Assembly (NCBI GenBank): GCA_910592205.1
Contig: CAJVPJ010001246.1
Span: 1-11,155, forward strand
Direction: 5' to 3'
From: Paraglomus occultum
Taxonomy: Eukaryota; Glomeromycota; Glomeromycetes; Paraglomerales; Paraglomeraceae
DNA length: 11,155 nt
Of this stretch, positions 9,049-11,155 are shown in pieces. The position numbers were made by a program, and so were the translations under genes. The notes below the pieces were generated by a model. The model saw nothing but the letters and a program-made list of their open reading frames with translations, searched no databases and was not told where the DNA came from. The stretch's first letter is position 1; each line of letters begins with the position of its first letter.

Positions 9049-9049
9049 T
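9031..9049 (-). repeat. Perfect 8-bp stem, 3-nt loop inverted repeat at the presenilin stop codon
   Basis: ATAATACA (9031-9038) and TGTATTAT (9042-9049) pair perfectly around TTT. The last base of the stop codon TGA is the first base of the stem, and TAA follows TGA directly in frame. It is A/T-dominated, so stability would be low. Confidence 0.6.
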
Positions 9050-11155
9050 CACACAAATACTTGAGCAAGGCCAAGCGTAGTCGTGTATGGGACTAACATT
9101 ATTGAGGAAAGGAAAAAAAATATCAGCCCAAGAGCTATAGATATCGGGAGTGCAGGCAGCGCTTTCTGATAAATGGCTAATAGGAATATGGTAGCATTTA
9201 GACCCTGTTCATGAAATTGAAAAGTTTAGTCGACATCTCGTCGCAACAATTGGCAGCCGATATCAAGTATAAAAAAAACCATTTATACATACCGTTAATA
9301 TTGCCACTGCACAGGCTATCGTAGTTATCCAGTCAAACATTGCTATAAAAAGCAAAAAAAAAAGTGTTAGTAATTTCAGGCAGTTGTACTGGAGTTATAC
9401 CGTAATCGACTATAATTAAACTTACCTGCCCGAGCAACCAATACGCTATAGAATACAAAATCACCCAGCCCAAGTTTCAATCCACTCCCTGCTTCTAAAA
9501 ATGTTGTCGATGAATGTTAGCACAGTTCATGCATTCACTGTAACAGTCTTCTAATACGTTCTGAAGACTAACCTTCATCGTCATCATCGTCACCACCTTC
9601 ATTATTCGCAGTCTCTTCATCGTTATTGTTGCCAGTGTCCTCTGTAATTACAGTGTCACTTTGTACTATAGTATCATCGTTAATCATACTGTTGTTAGAA
9701 TGTCTTGGATTTTCGGATAATGGTATATGTTCTCCAGTCTCGGTACTCAGTTGGCGCATGTGAAAAGTAGATGCGGACGATAACGGTGGTGAAGCTTGGA
9801 AGTGATCAAGGGTTGAAGACGTGCGGCGTGTCGTAATCGACAAATCTGGAGACGCCATTAGCCATATAGTGTTGACTAGTTCCAAGAATGCCATAGAATG
9901 TAGGAATGAAATTATTATGAGCTAACCAGACGTTAAACTGAGGTATGATGAATTATAGTATACCTGTATATAATAGTGCGGGAGGCAGTCCACGTTTTTC
10001 TTCCTTAGAGCTTTCAACCAAGATCCTCAATGGCCCAAAGGGACATAATACAGCAATTAAATCTAAGCAAATATACACTATTAATATAACGAATTTGTCC
10101 CTTGTGAATGAATCAATGCAGATATGCTCACCCCAAATAGATAGTAACCCTAGCAGAATCCAGGTTGTCCATGATGATAGCTGAGAGAGACTGAATGCCT
10201 AAAAGGGTGTATCGTCTCGTCAGCAGTCGAAACTGACAATCGACAATTTATCCACACATACTCACCGTTAAACTAGACATAACAACTAGATATATTTTTT
10301 GTAAAAGTGCAGGACCTTTCCAGAATACCGATATCAACCCAACAACTGAAAAATTCCATAAAGCAAAGAAAAATGTAACATAGTCCAACGGTATGGAAAA
10401 GGCTTGCAATATGTTTCTAGAAACCAAGATTAAGTAAGTTATGGGCATTCAAAAGCATTCGCGCATTAAGACTGCTAACACATACTCAAGTAGAAGATAA
10501 CCCATAAATCCGAGGAGTAAAATGACTGTAATCACTAAGATTCCTTTCAGAATCTGATCCAAAAAGAATGTGAGCGTATATTACAAATAACAAGTGACTG
10601 TGCCCAAAGTTGAATGAAAAGTAAACGACTACTGACCTTCATATGTCCGTATTTAAACAAGCATACCAGTATAAAAGTAGCGATAATAACCTGTGATATG
10701 ATTATTGCTGCAGTCACAAATGAGTCAAGTATATCCTTTGAACTTGACGAATTCCCACCCGATGAAAAATATGTAACAGAGTTTTGTTGACTGAAAAAAA
10801 TCAGATGTCAATATTCAATATTCAATATTCAATATGCAGATGCAGGAAAGTGTTTACAATCATTTCGATTAACAATCACCTAGGATCTGACGATGGAAAC
10901 GATATCTTGATCCATAATACTGATAAACATATACAAAAAACAACGGGTTTTAATATTCGATAAACCTGTTGTATGTAAAACCTAAACTCTTGAGCTTGCT
11001 GATCGGAAAGTTCTTCTGTCACGGCTGCTGCTGATGGAGCTCCCGCGGACTATCAATTTCATAATAAATGTTAAAATAGAAATACTACAATATTACAAAC
11101 TATTCACAACGACTAAAAGTCCAACCTGTTCCCCGACACCCGTCAAAGTTTCCTC
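9049..11155 (-). CDS. PSEN: Presenilin (intramembrane aspartyl protease), N-terminus beyond the window
   Basis: Join (minus): 11155-11126, 11049-10880, 10790-10637, 10553-10486, 10416-10266, 10198-10132, 10062-9964, 9875-9573, 9494-9426, 9342-9293, 9204-9049; 1317 nt, 438 residues plus TGA, all phases consistent, introns 67 to 89 nt, all GT-AG. Presenilin is the catalytic subunit of gamma-secretase in animals and plants. Signatures: DYVTFFFALWNF, then WKGP, in the TM4-TM5 part; SIWDLIAVLCPFGPL in TM6 with catalytic Asp at residue 214 (numbering from the window edge); an endoproteolysis-region-like TIWLMASPD at about 250; LGLGDFVFYSVLV in TM7 with catalytic Asp359; KALPALPIS with the PAL motif at 404-406. 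Hydrophobic segments match nine TMs at about 42-58, 90-111, 121-139, 152-170, 179-195, 198-220, 356-374, 377-397 and 405-425. The loop at about 257-348 is hydrophilic and ends in DDDDDEG. The residue before the TM6 Asp is Trp, where Tyr is usual. At least one 5' exon lies off the right edge. Whether nicastrin, APH-1 and PEN-2 partners exist cannot be seen here. Confidence 0.93.
10063..10131 (-). other. Presenilin intron splitting the TM6 catalytic Asp codon (69 nt)
   Basis: Donor TTTGGG|GTGAGC and acceptor GCTTAG|AT. The Asp codon is G plus AT across the junction. With this acceptor the distance from the SWTTW block to the Asp equals that in animal presenilins. The other in-phase acceptor (ATAG, 15 nt upstream) would insert five residues. 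Confidence 0.85.
10808..10835 (+). repeat. Four tandem copies of TCAATAT in a presenilin intron
   Basis: A perfect 7-bp unit repeated four times (10808-10814, 10815-10821, 10822-10828, 10829-10835). It lies in the intron 10879-10791 between the TM1 exon and the TM2 exon, in its acceptor-proximal half. Confidence 0.9.

Noticed and set aside
10063-10080. Alternative in-phase acceptor (ATAG) giving SIWVYICLD in presenilin TM6
   Set aside because: It keeps the frame but adds five residues inside TM6 next to the catalytic Asp; the TTAG acceptor restores the exact family spacing.
9945-10184. Plus-strand 79-codon frame
   Set aside because: It is antisense to the presenilin TM6 exons and intron 10131-10063; the minus-strand reading has clear family motifs.

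Overview
The window reads as nuclear DNA of a fungus, probably an early-diverging one (Mucoromycota; a Glomeromycotina-like genome would fit). The flanks are AT-rich, the introns are short (67 to 137 nt, nearly all GT-AG), and two genes belong to families I know best from fungi: a Caf120/Skg3-type PH-domain protein and a YIL108W-type (Pfam Metallopep) zinc peptidase with a C-terminal jacalin-like lectin domain. A third gene is a presenilin, which the model ascomycete yeasts lack; this points away from Dikarya, or to a non-fungal eukaryote with similar genes. The lineage is inference.

Layout. 1-1990: mostly non-coding AT-rich DNA, with one unrecognised open frame on the minus strand (211-459) that may be a terminal exon, a 22-bp diverged direct repeat, and two GC-rich palindromes. 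1992-5846 (+): a single-exon 1284-residue Caf120/Skg3-like protein with two N-terminal PH-type modules and a long disordered tail. 5847-6278: 3' region shared with the convergent neighbour. 6279-8787 (-): the metallopeptidase-jacalin gene. I rebuilt it by hand as seven exons giving 653 residues; the zinc motif HEVGHALTLPH lies on a 46-nt exon. 8788-9048: short intergenic spacer. 9049-11155 (-): presenilin, eleven exons visible, 438 residues to the stop, with the N-terminus beyond the right edge. It has both catalytic aspartates, the GLGD motif and the PAL motif.

All exon joins were made by hand, checking phase at each junction and resemblance to the families. The two minus-strand genes lie head to tail, and each would look like fragments if read only as unspliced frames. 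I see no operon-like logic. Both minus-strand genes encode proteases, but of unrelated class and expected location (intramembrane aspartyl versus soluble zinc), so a functional link is not supported by sequence alone. There are no CRISPR arrays, rRNA, convincing tRNA or complete mobile elements.
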